Part shown: piece by piece, positions 51,901 to 61,766 of the stretch
Layout: every line of letters begins with the position of its first letter
How positions within the stretch are numbered: position 1 is the first letter of the stretch
NCBI GenBank assembly: GCA_964035575.1
Contig: OZ037852.1
Location: 1,488,001-1,552,000, forward strand
DNA: 64,000 bases
Direction: 5' to 3'
DNA from: Rhynchopus sp. YZ270_cl-10
Lineage: Eukaryota > Euglenozoa > Diplonemea > Diplonemida > Diplonemidae
Notes under the pieces: model-generated
Told to the model about the DNA's origin: nothing
What the model saw: only the letters and a program-made list of their open reading frames with translations
Database searches by the model: none
Program-made: the position numbers and the translations under genes

Positions 51901-54900
51901 ATGGTAACCTTGCGCGATCGGGACATGGAGAGGGTCAAACGAAAGGCGTTGGTGAAGGTGTTTAATCGGCATGCGAGGTTGTTGGATGGGACGAGGGTGT
52001 TGTTGGAACATGATTTAGGGAATGCACTTGGGGAGCTGGGGTTTTTTTCATTGTACTCCAACAGCCAATCTGAGGTGTTGCTGCGGAAGCTTGTGGTAGC
52101 GATGGGGGGAGTGCCGGTCGCGTTGGATTCATTTGTGTTGGTCATGTCTTCGAACACCAATGCACGCAAGGTCGACCGTGTGGAAAGCAGTACACCGCCA
52201 CAGCCACACAGCACCGCCGCCCCGACACCGACACAGTTTCACTCCCCATCGCCGCCGCCGCCCCCGCCCCCTCCTCGGCCACCGTCACCATCGCGAAACA
52301 CACATCCACCGATTTTTGATACCCACCGATCCCCTTCACGATCGCCATCGCCTGATTGGAAGCACCCCTGCCGTTCTAAGATATGCACCGAAGCAAGAGA
52401 ACCTGGTGATGTCGCTGCGGTGCTGGACGATATGAGTGATGCCTTGGTGCACCGTATGCACTCTGCGTCGGAGGAACGGCATGGACAACGCCTTGCGATA
52501 AAGCTTGCTGCGGAAATGGCTGCTTCCGGCCTGACCCAAGAAGACCGCGCTGTCAGCTTTGAACCTGTCCGTGAACATGTTATTCCATTCTCCAAACCAG
52601 ACGAAAGCCTCTCCATCCCCGACGGCTGGGTGCAACGTGCAGTCCCCGAGAAGCTCCCCCCAAAGCCTATGCTTGCGGTTGCTGCAGTCGCAACGCAGCA
52701 TCGAACGGAGGTGAGTCCTTTGACACACTTGCCGCTGCTTTCATTCGACGATCTTTCGGAGGAAGCGCAGTCCGCGCTGTCCACTGTGGGGGGTGGATGG
52801 GCGAAGGGCACGATGCCGGCAGTGCACGCAACGCTGCCGTGCGTTGGGGATAGGGTTCTGTTGGTGGGCGACAGTGTCGTGCATTTGCTGCACAGTAGTG
52901 GTACTGTGGAGCACTGTCTTCCTCTCGCGAACATCAGCGGCATCTACACCACGGAGCGCAACCTCGTAGGCCTAGAGTGCCGCAGTGCACGCGGTGTCGC
53001 CTTCACCGGGCGTGATCCCGTCAGCGAGCGTTTCCTCAAGACCATTCTCGAAGCCGCCTCAGCACGCCAAGGTGCCATCGACCTCTCCATCTCCTTCATC
53101 GACAGCGCTGCGGAGTTGACTGCCTTGGTGAGAGAAGACCTTCTCCCTTCCTCTGACCTTCCGGTCACCTTTTATGTTCCGGAAAGCGACAAAATCCCCG
53201 AAAAAAAGCAAGACGCGAAGGACGTCGAATGGCTTGGATCGTTGAAGTCTGCAGGCAAAACAGGATTTGTCGTGGATGCTACGTGGGAGGACCGACGCTA
53301 CCGCATCAGCGTCGCAGAGGGCGCGTTAGGGAGTGTCAAGGTGGGGACCATCAAGGCGACGATGTCGCGCTGGGTTTCTCTCCCGGTTGCTTCGCTCTGC
53401 CTCCATTCACCCAAAGGGGAGCTCCTCGAGGACGATACCACGACCGGGAAGAAACTGCATCTCCAACCAGGCGACGTCTTTCAACTCCACCAGGCAGTCG
53501 TTTCCCCGGTCCTCTCCGTCACCCCTTCCCCCGAACGCAACGGTGCGCAACCCCCACTCCACGACACACAAGAGGTACCCCTTTCCCCTGAGGCAGATGG
53601 CGTCGCAGGGTTGATGGCAGCGCTTGGGGACATCGAAGCGAATCCTGCAGAGCCTCCCATTGAGCCAACCCCTTTGGGAGTACCTATACGACCGTTGGCG
53701 GTGCCGGCCGTAGGGCGGGCGAGGGTGCCTGAAGAGAAGGTGGGGGTGGAACAGCTGGAACCTCAGACGTTGGATACGCAGACAGTCGCAGCGTTGTGTT
53801 TGCCTGCAGATGGTGCCCCCAATGCACCACAACCTGTAGTAATGACATCAGGGGTGACAACAAGCAGCCTCCCCAGCGAGGTGCCTGCAAGCGAGGTGAA
53901 CTCTCTTCTTGGCACCCCTGATATGGTTCCTACCGCGCTGTTCAGAGAGCAACGACAGCCGCCACCGCACAACATCGAACAACCTGTTTTATCAAACCAA
54001 GAGATCGCGCAAAGCAACCGATACCACCAACCGGTCCAACCATATGCCCCACAGTCGACACGAAGCGGTTCTGCTACTCCAATATGGGATGCAGGAGGGG
54101 GAGGAGGGGGGGCTACGGTCCCCATGCAGGCACATCTCCCCCCAAGGGTGAACGCATCGCGCTCCGCAACTCCGGTTGGGGTGCAGGAGAGGCAGACGTT
54201 GGATCAACAGTTTTCCGCGCATCAGCCGCCACGCTATCATACACCGTTGGAAGGGGTTGACGAATGGGCTCGGTATCGGAGGCCAAAGGAGCAGATCCCA
54301 GAGGCACCGCGACGGATGTACACCCCAGCGTCAGCGCCTTCGGATGTGATGTACAATACTGCACCCGAGAGGGAGGTGCATGCGCAGCCGACGCAACCTA
54401 TACAACCGATGCCACAGAGCGTGCCTTCGTATAGCATGCCGAGGGAGCCGGTGCACCGGCCGTCTCTGACACCATGTGACCCTACTCCATATGCTCCAGG
54501 GGGATATGCAAAACAGAATTTGTTTCCTACCTCATCGAGGTCTTCTTCCCCTATGGGGAATGTGTTGGCTGATGTGCAGACACGTCCTCCTCTTCAAGCG
54601 CAGGCATCGTTAGCAACCCTAGGTGCGTCAACCATCACACATATTCACCATAGAGAGGATGAAGGGCGGAGTGAGTGGCTGCAGTCGCAAAGGCGGTATG
54701 ACTCCATGTCTGTGCCTGCGTCGACGCCAAATGAATCGCCGGGTGTGTTGTATGCACAAAGCACGCCAACACAACAGGCAAGCATCTCCATGTTGAAAAG
54801 GGTAGGAGCAAAGGCACAGCCACCACAACCCAGCCCGGTCGGTGTGTCTCCTGTTACCGTGGCCCCCTCCTACGCCGCTGCGGGGGACGACTGTGTGGAC

Positions 54901-55493
54901 GGTTCTGCCCCTTCAGTCACAAAGCAGCCCCCACAACTCGCACCCTCTGTCGGAGTCGGCATGAAGATGCAACAAGGACGGCGTGTCCCATACCAAACCC
55001 GCTCACCGGTAGGTACGCTGCAGCAAAGACAGCAGATGCAGCAGACCCAGCATCAGAGGCATTTTGCGTCGTCTCCTGTGCAAGGGGGAGGCGGTGGTGG
55101 AGGTGTAGGTGCAGGTGTAGGAGGGGGAGGTGGTGGTGGAGGGTTCAGTATCGCCGCTTCAGTGTCGAATAGGCTAATGGTATGAAAAAGAAAGGGTGGG
55201 GGAAAGAGTTTTTTTGGATGAGGAAGGCTAGGTTGTCTCCGTGGAGGTGGAGGGAGATTGGTTGGATTTTGAAAGTATTGTTTGAGGGGAGGGGGGGGGG
55301 GGAAAAACACAGTGGCGATTGCACAACTGTGGCAACACAACCCGAGGCAACTACACTACAACAATTTATCAAAAAACAATGTTTATTTTCAAAAAAAAAA
55401 AAACAGAAGCAGTCGATGAGTCCGCAGCTCGATTTTGGCTACAACGACGACTACCCTGTGAGCAGCAGCGGGCTGGTGGTGCTTGAGTTTTGA
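51901..55493 (+). CDS. Very large low-complexity protein with PH-like and ubiquitin-like regions
   Basis: Exon 1 (51901-55179) encodes 1093 aa. A GTATGA donor at 55180 and a CAG acceptor at 55404-55406 give exon 2 (55407-55493) and a total of 1121 aa; without splicing the protein ends Val-stop as in the gene upstream. The acceptor is preceded by an A-run, not pyrimidines, so the splice is less sure. Residues 1-80 are helical. About 300-385 looks PH-like (GDRVLLVGDSVVHLLHS, then GIYTTERNLVGLECRS), and about 455-535 ubiquitin-like (GFVVDATWEDRRYRISV, KLHLQPGDVFQL). The remaining half is Pro/Gln/Ser-rich with Gly runs. It shares architecture and 3' intron with the upstream gene. Probable scaffold. 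Confidence 0.7.
55180..55406 (+). other. Probable 227-nt intron containing R4
   Basis: R4 lies at 55308-55375 (CAGTGGCGATTGCACAACTG, TGGCAACACAACCCGAGG, CAACAATTTATC). If the intron is real, this R4 copy sits in it. The alternative is that the gene stops at 55185 and R4 lies in the 3' UTR as after the TBC gene. Confidence 0.5.
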
Positions 55494-56078
55494 GCGGGAA
55501 AAAAATTCATCTATTTCAATTTATTTGAAGACGACAGTTGCAGTGACAGTCCCTTGCAGTGAACAGCATCCTCAGGTGGCCGTACAACGCAGCGCTCTGT
55601 GTCATTTGACGTATTCCCATAGCAAGAGAAGAAAGTGTTCAGGCAGAACGGTCTGCAGACTTATTTAGAAGGTACTCTGTTAACAACACAGCAGAGAACA
55701 TTAGATTTTAAGGTTTTTTTATTTTAAAATTATCATTTGTGCGAACCTCACAAATGACGCAAAGTCCCCCCTTTTGAAAGGCAGGTTTGTTTTTATCCCA
55801 ACCTTTCTCTAGCAACACAAAAGTAATAGTGTTCTGTGAAACAAAACAAAAAATTAGAGTCTTTCCTTCCCTTACTTCCTCCCCTCAACTCTTCTAGTAG
55901 AAATCCAAAAAAAAAAAAGGTCTCTTTTTTCTGCAATTTAATTTGAAAATTTTATACACACCCATCTAAACAGAAAAAATACCCATTTTTTTTTTACGCT
56001 AAATTCGCAAAAAACAAAGCTTCATCTACACTATTCAATCCCTTTCTCCCCTCTTCTCCCCTTTAAAAAATAGCTCTG

Positions 56079-57155
56079 ATGGGCATATTTTTAGATCATA
56101 AAATGGTATTACCATGTAAAGTGCTTATTCGGCTCGGACAACGAAGGTTTTGTAGTTCATATCACACGAACATGACACGCTGGCAGGAAGAAGCACAAGA
56201 CAAGACATCCAAACGTCTCAGCGACGCAGAGTTTGCCGACCTCCCCTCCTACGAAAGCCTCCCTGCACGGAAGAAACGATCCTATGACCGCTTTGAGGAG
56301 ATGAAGGCCCTTTCGCCTTACGAACGCAAGCGGCTGAGGATGAAGTGGGCACCTGAAAAGGAGAACATTTTTGCAACATCACATCGTGCCCCGAGACGCG
56401 ACGATTTCTGGCGTTGGGGGACAACAAGCATCTCCGAAGTCAGCATCCTCCGTGCGCTATTAGAACGAATGCTGGCTCGACGGTACCACAAATGGAACTC
56501 CGATACCACCTACACCCATGAATGGGGTGAACCCGCAGATTCAGATGACGGGGAGACAACAGAGCTGTTTATTCTTATTCGTATGAGAAATATGAAGCAG
56601 GTGCCTTCGGTGCTAAAATTTCGAATGAAAAAGGCGGTGCAAGGGGGGGACGATGACATCCGCATTGTGATAGACTATCATAGATTGCACACCAACCATG
56701 CACACCAATTTGCGGCGTGGATTGCAAGAGATGGAGTGACCCGGCTTATTGTGGAAATGGATGACTGGTATCGGTTGATGAAGGAGCGGAAGATTGGGTT
56801 GCTTGGGGAGGAATCTGTGGATCTGGAGTTCGAAAAAATTCGGCTGTTGGAAGATAAATTGGCGAATGTCAAGCCCGCTCCGCAGAGTGGGGTGCAGGAG
56901 GAAAGCTTGCAAGGTGTAGGAGAAGAAGTCAAGAAAGAGATCAAAAAAAAGTCCCGGTTCTTCAAACGCAGTGGAGTACGTAGTACCGCCCTAGCCGTCC
57001 CACTGGAGCGTGGTAACCTTAAGGAGAAGGTGCTATTTGACAGCAAAAAGTGGGATCTGAAACCCCTCAGGAGCACTGCCTGGCCTATACCACGTGTTGA
57101 TGGAACGCTGTCTCACTCCCGCGCTAGGCTGTCGACAGAGCATACACACAGATAG
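56079..57155 (+). CDS. Basic protein of unknown function, possibly mitochondrial
   Basis: The 358-aa product starts at ATG 56079; ATGs at 56103 and 56172 are alternatives. Residues 1-30 (KMVLPCKVLIRLGQRRF) have few acids, Arg/Lys and hydrophobic residues, consistent with import into mitochondria. The body is rich in Arg, Lys and Trp (ALSPYERKRLRMKW, RRDDFWRWG) with a helical C-terminal half, an acidic/basic coiled stretch (EEVKKEIKKKSRFF) and a basic tail. The style recalls mitoribosomal or other organellar RNA-binding proteins, but I recognise no family. The spacer 55494-56078 shows nothing clear apart from pyrimidine tracts. Confidence 0.65.
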   Translation: MGIFLDHKMVLPCKVLIRLGQRRFCSSYHTNMTRWQEEAQDKTSKRLSDAEFADLPSYESLPARKKRSYDRFEEMKALSPYERKRLRMKWAPEKENIFATSHRAPRRDDFWRWGTTSISEVSILRALLERMLARRYHKWNSDTTYTHEWGEPADSDDGETTELFILIRMRNMKQVPSVLKFRMKKAVQGGDDDIRIVIDYHRLHTNHAHQFAAWIARDGVTRLIVEMDDWYRLMKERKIGLLGEESVDLEFEKIRLLEDKLANVKPAPQSGVQEESLQGVGEEVKKEIKKKSRFFKRSGVRSTALAVPLERGNLKEKVLFDSKKWDLKPLRSTAWPIPRVDGTLSHSRARLSTEHTHR

Positions 57156-57229
57156 TATTATTGTATGGATGATTCAACGCAACACAAAACTTTGAGACAA
57201 AGAGAGAATAACTTTTGTTGGGCGGTACT

Positions 57230-58423
57230 CAGGGGTGTCGCTAATTTTGGGGAAATTTTTGAAAAATCTGAAATCGGGGTGCAAATTTTTTTTTTTTACG
57301 TGGGGATTTTTTTTTTCCATTACCAGGGGGCGAAAAAACAGTGTTTTGTGGCATTTCCGAGCCAATCCCAGGCTGTGGTGGGGGATATACGGAAAAATGG
57401 ACAAACTTTTAGTGACTTAAATTTTCACAAAATATGAACCCATACTCTTAAACATGGGTCATTTTCAGGTCTGAAAACCCAAATTCAGATGAAATTGTGG
57501 TGTTTTTGACACCACTGAGAACAGTAGGTAGCGCCGCAGGCGCACGGTACCCAACTTTTGTCTTTTTCTTTTTCCCTTTTCTCTGCGTTCTTTTGATTGT
57601 GCGAGCCGATTGCTCTCCACGGTGGGGTCACATGTGTGCGCTAAAATACGCTAAAGTACCCTTACTATGAAGTATGAGATTCTCTGGTTTTAGCAAGGAA
57701 ACCCCTGCAAGCATGTTCCCAGATCACGAAAAAAGGGGAGGCGTCTTTGGGCGTTTTTGTTGGCATCGCCCGATGCGGTGCAATTGCAGAAAGTGATGGG
57801 GTCATTTTGGAAAAATGGACGAGTTTTCGGTATTTAAGTTTTCACCATTTTTTTTATTCCTGTGCACTTTTCGAGACTGCCGATTCTCGTAAACAAGGGT
57901 CATGTTCAAGTCTGAAAACACAGCTTCAGATGAAATTGTGGTGTTCTTGACTGAGAACGGTAGCGCCGCAGGCGCACGGTACCCAACTTTTGTCTTTTTG
58001 TCTTTTCCTTTTCTCTGCGTTCTTTTGATTGCGCGAGCCGATTGCTCCACGGTGGGGTCACATGTGTGCGCAAAAACACGCTATGGTACCTTTACTAAGG
58101 AAACCCTGGTTTGCAAAAAAAAAGGGTAAGGCAGGGTAAGGTAAATCTGGAAATCCCACCCAAAAAAAAAAAAATCTTCGCGGGGTGAGGGCGGCACCTG
58201 GGGATTTTCCCTGACCCCCAAAAACCTCGTTTTTGGAACGTTCTGACACAACCGAGTTCACGGTGGCCTCTCACTTAAAAAAAGAACAAGTTGTTAACAC
58301 ATTAAACCCACCCTGTATTAGGTGCAAATTTTTTTTTTCCTACACAGATTTTACTAGGGGTGCAAATTTTTTTTTTGGTTTTGAAAAAGTCGGGACCCTG
58401 GACCCGAATTAGCGACACCCCTG
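57230..58423. mobile_element. hAT-like element E11 (1.2 kb)
   Basis: Perfect 17-bp inverted ends CAGGGGTGTCGCTAATT are flanked by perfect duplications GCGGTACT (57222-57229, 58424-58431). The interior consists of two diverged direct repeats (about 57430-57670 and 57890-58105) containing CAGATGAAATTGTGGTG, the tail of R7 and GCGAGCCGATTGCTC. Diverged module M copies precede each. No coding capacity. Confidence 0.95.
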
Positions 58424-58431
58424 GCGGTACT

Positions 58432-59124
58432 GCCAAAAAAAAAATATTTTTGTGATTGCAGAATAATGCAACGGAAGATTTCAAAAACACCTCCCCCATT
58501 TTTTTTCCTCCAGCACGAATGGCACTTCACAGCAAAGCAACACTCTCGCAGACGCTATGCAGGTATTTCCATCGGGTTTGGCGAAAAAAGGGGATGTACT
58601 TGGCCTTCATGCGCGCGTTCCTCTTCTTTGTGTTGGATGCTTCCCATAAAGAAGCCGCGGTTTTTTCCCCTTCTCACTCAACTCTGTTCACCATGCTTTC
58701 CACAAGCCTGCGTTCGATGGCAAATCCCACCCGCATCTGCCGCCCGTAGAGCTGCGAAGCTCAGCAAGCTTTGGTTTGCCCACCCCTATGTGTTTGAATG
58801 TTCCTGAGAGAGCTTTGGCATAGTTGACTCGTCCTTGCTTCGATACTTGAGTGGCAAACCACGAACAACAGTCTCGGCCGTCATTGGCAGCTGCTCAGGC
58901 CCGTCCACACTGCGAACCTGACCCCAGGTACTTGTCGACCTGCGGAAGTGCCAGGCCGACAAAAAACACATCGATCCAGGTTGGCATTGCTCCGAAGGCT
59001 CACTCCCATTACCCCGACATCCAGGGGAGGCCACATTTTCACCCCCCTTTTAAAACCCTTTACCTCACCAACCAGTTTTGATTTTTTCTCTCCTTTTGAG
59101 TCATTCCCTTAAGTCATCTACACC
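58432..59124. other. Spacer upstream of the GT90 pair
   Basis: Short overlapping open frames (around 58466-58807) have no recognisable domain. A pyrimidine tract near 59075-59100 precedes the next start codon and ends in AAG. Confidence 0.35.
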
Positions 59125-60822
59125 ATGCTCACCTCTGTGCTTAGTGCGCTCTGTAGCAGCGCTCTGGTCTTCGACCCTACCGTTCTCCGAGCGGAAGGCA
59201 TTGCCAAAACAGCGGCCTATTCCGCAAGCCCGCTGGAAGGCTGGACACATTCCGACCGTCCTATCATTGAAGACGTTTGCTCGCATGCTTCCCCTGAGGG
59301 GGGTTCAGCTCATAACCCAACCGAGAGGTGGATGTGCGAATCTCGGGGAAAGGGTTTGTCGGAGTCCCTCTCGGGGCATATGGGGTTTTCACGAGCGGGA
59401 ATCGAGAAGGTCGTTACTAAGGCAACGGAACGGAGTGGCGAAGCGTATCTCGTGTGGGTGCGGATACAGAACGGGGCGATTGTGAACTATCGGACGGTAG
59501 GGCATCATCGGGATGACACGACCCCTGGGGTGGAGGTTGTGCTGCATCATTTGGCTTTTGCCGCTTTGGCGCACCGTTCTGGTGTTTTTGCATCACAACA
59601 TACCTTTGAATATCTAGCGGGAGTTTCATACGGCTGCCGTGGCACTCCATTCACAGAAGCCCATATGACATTATATCCACCGATTTTAAGTCCTTCAAAA
59701 GGAAATGACTGTCCACATAATCTTCCTTTTCCAACAGTTCCATCCATATTCGAAGCGATCCCACAACAAAGAGAATGGGACAGTCTCAAAGACACCGCGA
59801 TTTTCCGAGGAGGGTTGGATACAGATGCAAGAGGATGGATGGTGGTCGCATCGCGGGAGAAATATATTACGGATTTGGACGCGAAAGTGACGTGTCATGG
59901 GGAGATGGACGGAGCGGAGTGTAATGGTCTGCTAAATCGTTTGTCTTATGCACGGCAAATCCCTAAGGCAATCGATAAACACTCACTTTGCAGGTCTCCA
60001 GCGCTGTGTTACACCCCCACCGATGGGATTCCTGATGAAATTTCTGGGCATAAATACATAATCTCAATGGAGTCGGTAGGGGAGAGTTGGGGGAGGGCGC
60101 AGAAGTATGCGGCGTTTCCTGGGTGTGTGGTGGAGGTTGTGCCGGCTTTTGAAACATATTTTGATTCAGATTTGATCAGTTTTGTGCATGTCGTGAAGAT
60201 TGATAATGCGATGAGCAGTACAAACGTTGCGTTGCATTGGTTAAGGGAGAACCAAGCGGATGCGAAGCAGATGGCAACAGAGTCTTCCCGATTCGCTGAG
60301 AGTCATCTTCAGCTTCATGCAGAGCTAAGATACTTCCAGCTTCTCTCCGCGTTGTACTCTCACCGCTGGAACGACACCGCAAGCCATAACCCATTCCCCA
60401 AAATGCCCCCTTCCCCAGCCTTCTCCGTCGACGCGCAGGAACGCAGTAGACGAGAGCTAGGTGGCCCTGTCGATTGTTCGAACATCGCGCATCATTACAA
60501 CAGATACCTCCACATTTTCCCTCCCGACTATGAAAAGCTTAATCAAACCTGTGGAATGGATGTCGATGAGATGCCGGTCATGAGGGAGAAGGAGAAGAAG
60601 AAGAAGAAGCAGGGTGCGGTGGAGAAGAGCGAGGAGGCAGGTGGTGGTGGTGGTTGTGGTACTCCCGGTGAGCGTACACTGAGGAGGGGGTTGCGTGTGG
60701 TGTTTTTGCTGGTGGTGGCGGCGGCTGGAGCAGGGGTAGGGAAGCACGGTGCAGTGCCGACCGTCGCAGTGCTGGTGTTGAGTCTGTGTGCAGAGCGGTT
60801 CGCAGGTTCTGCCTGGGCGTAA
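59125..60822 (+). CDS. GT90 (CAP10/POGLUT-like) glycosyltransferase, paralogue A
   Basis: The 565-aa product begins with a hydrophobic segment (LTSVLSALCSSALVF), a likely signal peptide or anchor. The GT90 signature is spread over residues about 220-430: KDTAIFRGG (about 225), HKYIISMESVGESWGRAQKY (about 308), GCVVEVVPAFETYFDSDLI, and WLRENQADAKQMATESSRF, the usual C-terminal helix. Family members transfer sugars (glucose or xylose to EGF repeats, or xylose in fungal capsule) in the ER or Golgi. The N-terminal 200 residues (RPIIEDVC, YLVWVRIQNG, EVVLHHLAFA) are shared with paralogue B. After a Lys/Glu/Gly-rich linker comes a C-terminal hydrophobic segment (about 520-560) that may anchor it. 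Acceptor substrate unknown. Confidence 0.8.
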   Translation: MLTSVLSALCSSALVFDPTVLRAEGIAKTAAYSASPLEGWTHSDRPIIEDVCSHASPEGGSAHNPTERWMCESRGKGLSESLSGHMGFSRAGIEKVVTKATERSGEAYLVWVRIQNGAIVNYRTVGHHRDDTTPGVEVVLHHLAFAALAHRSGVFASQHTFEYLAGVSYGCRGTPFTEAHMTLYPPILSPSKGNDCPHNLPFPTVPSIFEAIPQQREWDSLKDTAIFRGGLDTDARGWMVVASREKYITDLDAKVTCHGEMDGAECNGLLNRLSYARQIPKAIDKHSLCRSPALCYTPTDGIPDEISGHKYIISMESVGESWGRAQKYAAFPGCVVEVVPAFETYFDSDLISFVHVVKIDNAMSSTNVALHWLRENQADAKQMATESSRFAESHLQLHAELRYFQLLSALYSHRWNDTASHNPFPKMPPSPAFSVDAQERSRRELGGPVDCSNIAHHYNRYLHIFPPDYEKLNQTCGMDVDEMPVMREKEKKKKKQGAVEKSEEAGGGGGCGTPGERTLRRGLRVVFLLVVAAAGAGVGKHGAVPTVAVLVLSLCAERFAGSAWA

Positions 60823-61241
60823 CATAAAATTATTGGGAGGGTATTGATATTGAGTGTATTGAGCAACGCGATTTTTCAATGATGAGATTACAAAGGACAC
60901 CTTTTTGCCAGTTGTGTGCAGGGTTTAGGAAAGGCAACTTCCTCAACTTCACTCCGCCCTACTCCATTTTCTTGGAGCTTCCAGGACCGCACACTGCTCC
61001 GTTCCCTAAAAGGAATGGTAAATAAAAGTTTTCAATAAACTTTCAATAAAAACAAACCATTTGACTGATGTTCTTTTGTATCAAACATGCTACGTACCGT
61101 TTTTTTGTGCGATTTTGTGAAACACATTCTATGTTGGCACAGAAACGGTGATACGTTGTGTTTGCAATCAAAGTAGTGATGGTTGGGAAGTTCGTGCTGC
61201 AGATAGCCCATCGTGGGTTCAAGCTTATGAGTGCTCATGAG

Positions 61242-61345
61242 GTGACTGAGCACTGTGAGGCTCAGGCTTAGATGCATCTACACTTTTCTATGTTTCAAGG
61301 TCGGGTACACTGACTCATCACGAATGGGGTGTTTTTCAAGTCAAA
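61242..61345 (+). repeat. R1 and R2 upstream of paralogue B
   Basis: R1 at 61242-61285 (GTGACTGAGCACTGTGAGG, CTCAGGCTTAG) has the compensated stem CUGAGC/GCUCAG. A diverged R2 follows at 61309-61345 (ACACTGACTCATCACGAATG, TTTTTCAAGTCAAA). Confidence 0.6.
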
Positions 61346-61766
61346 ACTTCTCCCCTTTTGTTGTATGGCAGCACCAACGAGGTGCCTCACGTAGGTTAGA
61401 CGCCTTTTAGTTTTGCACACATGGTCTGCCGTCGAGGAACGCTTTCCCCTCCCCAACTTGGCACGCTTCGCTTCCGCCAAGCGCGCTGAGCACACCCACA
61501 CCCTCCTCAAATCACCCCCTTTTAAGGCCCCATTTATCTATCACCAGCTCCTTAAATCGAAACAGTTCGTCTCTTTGTCATCTTTTTTTCATCATACTAT
61601 TATGTATTCCCCCACCCTCCCCCACATAGCAATGTGCACTACGCATCCTCCCTGCTTTCTTGGGACATTCAGGGTTCCGGTCAAAAATATTACACTGTTT
61701 GGATTTTGTTTTGTTTTGTTGTGCTGCACATTTTTTTTTGTCAAAATCACTCAACAAATAACAGCA

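Noticed and set aside
58456-58807. Two overlapping short open frames before the GT90 genes
   Set aside because: No domain and both are low in coding quality; the homopolymer there also makes the frame uncertain.
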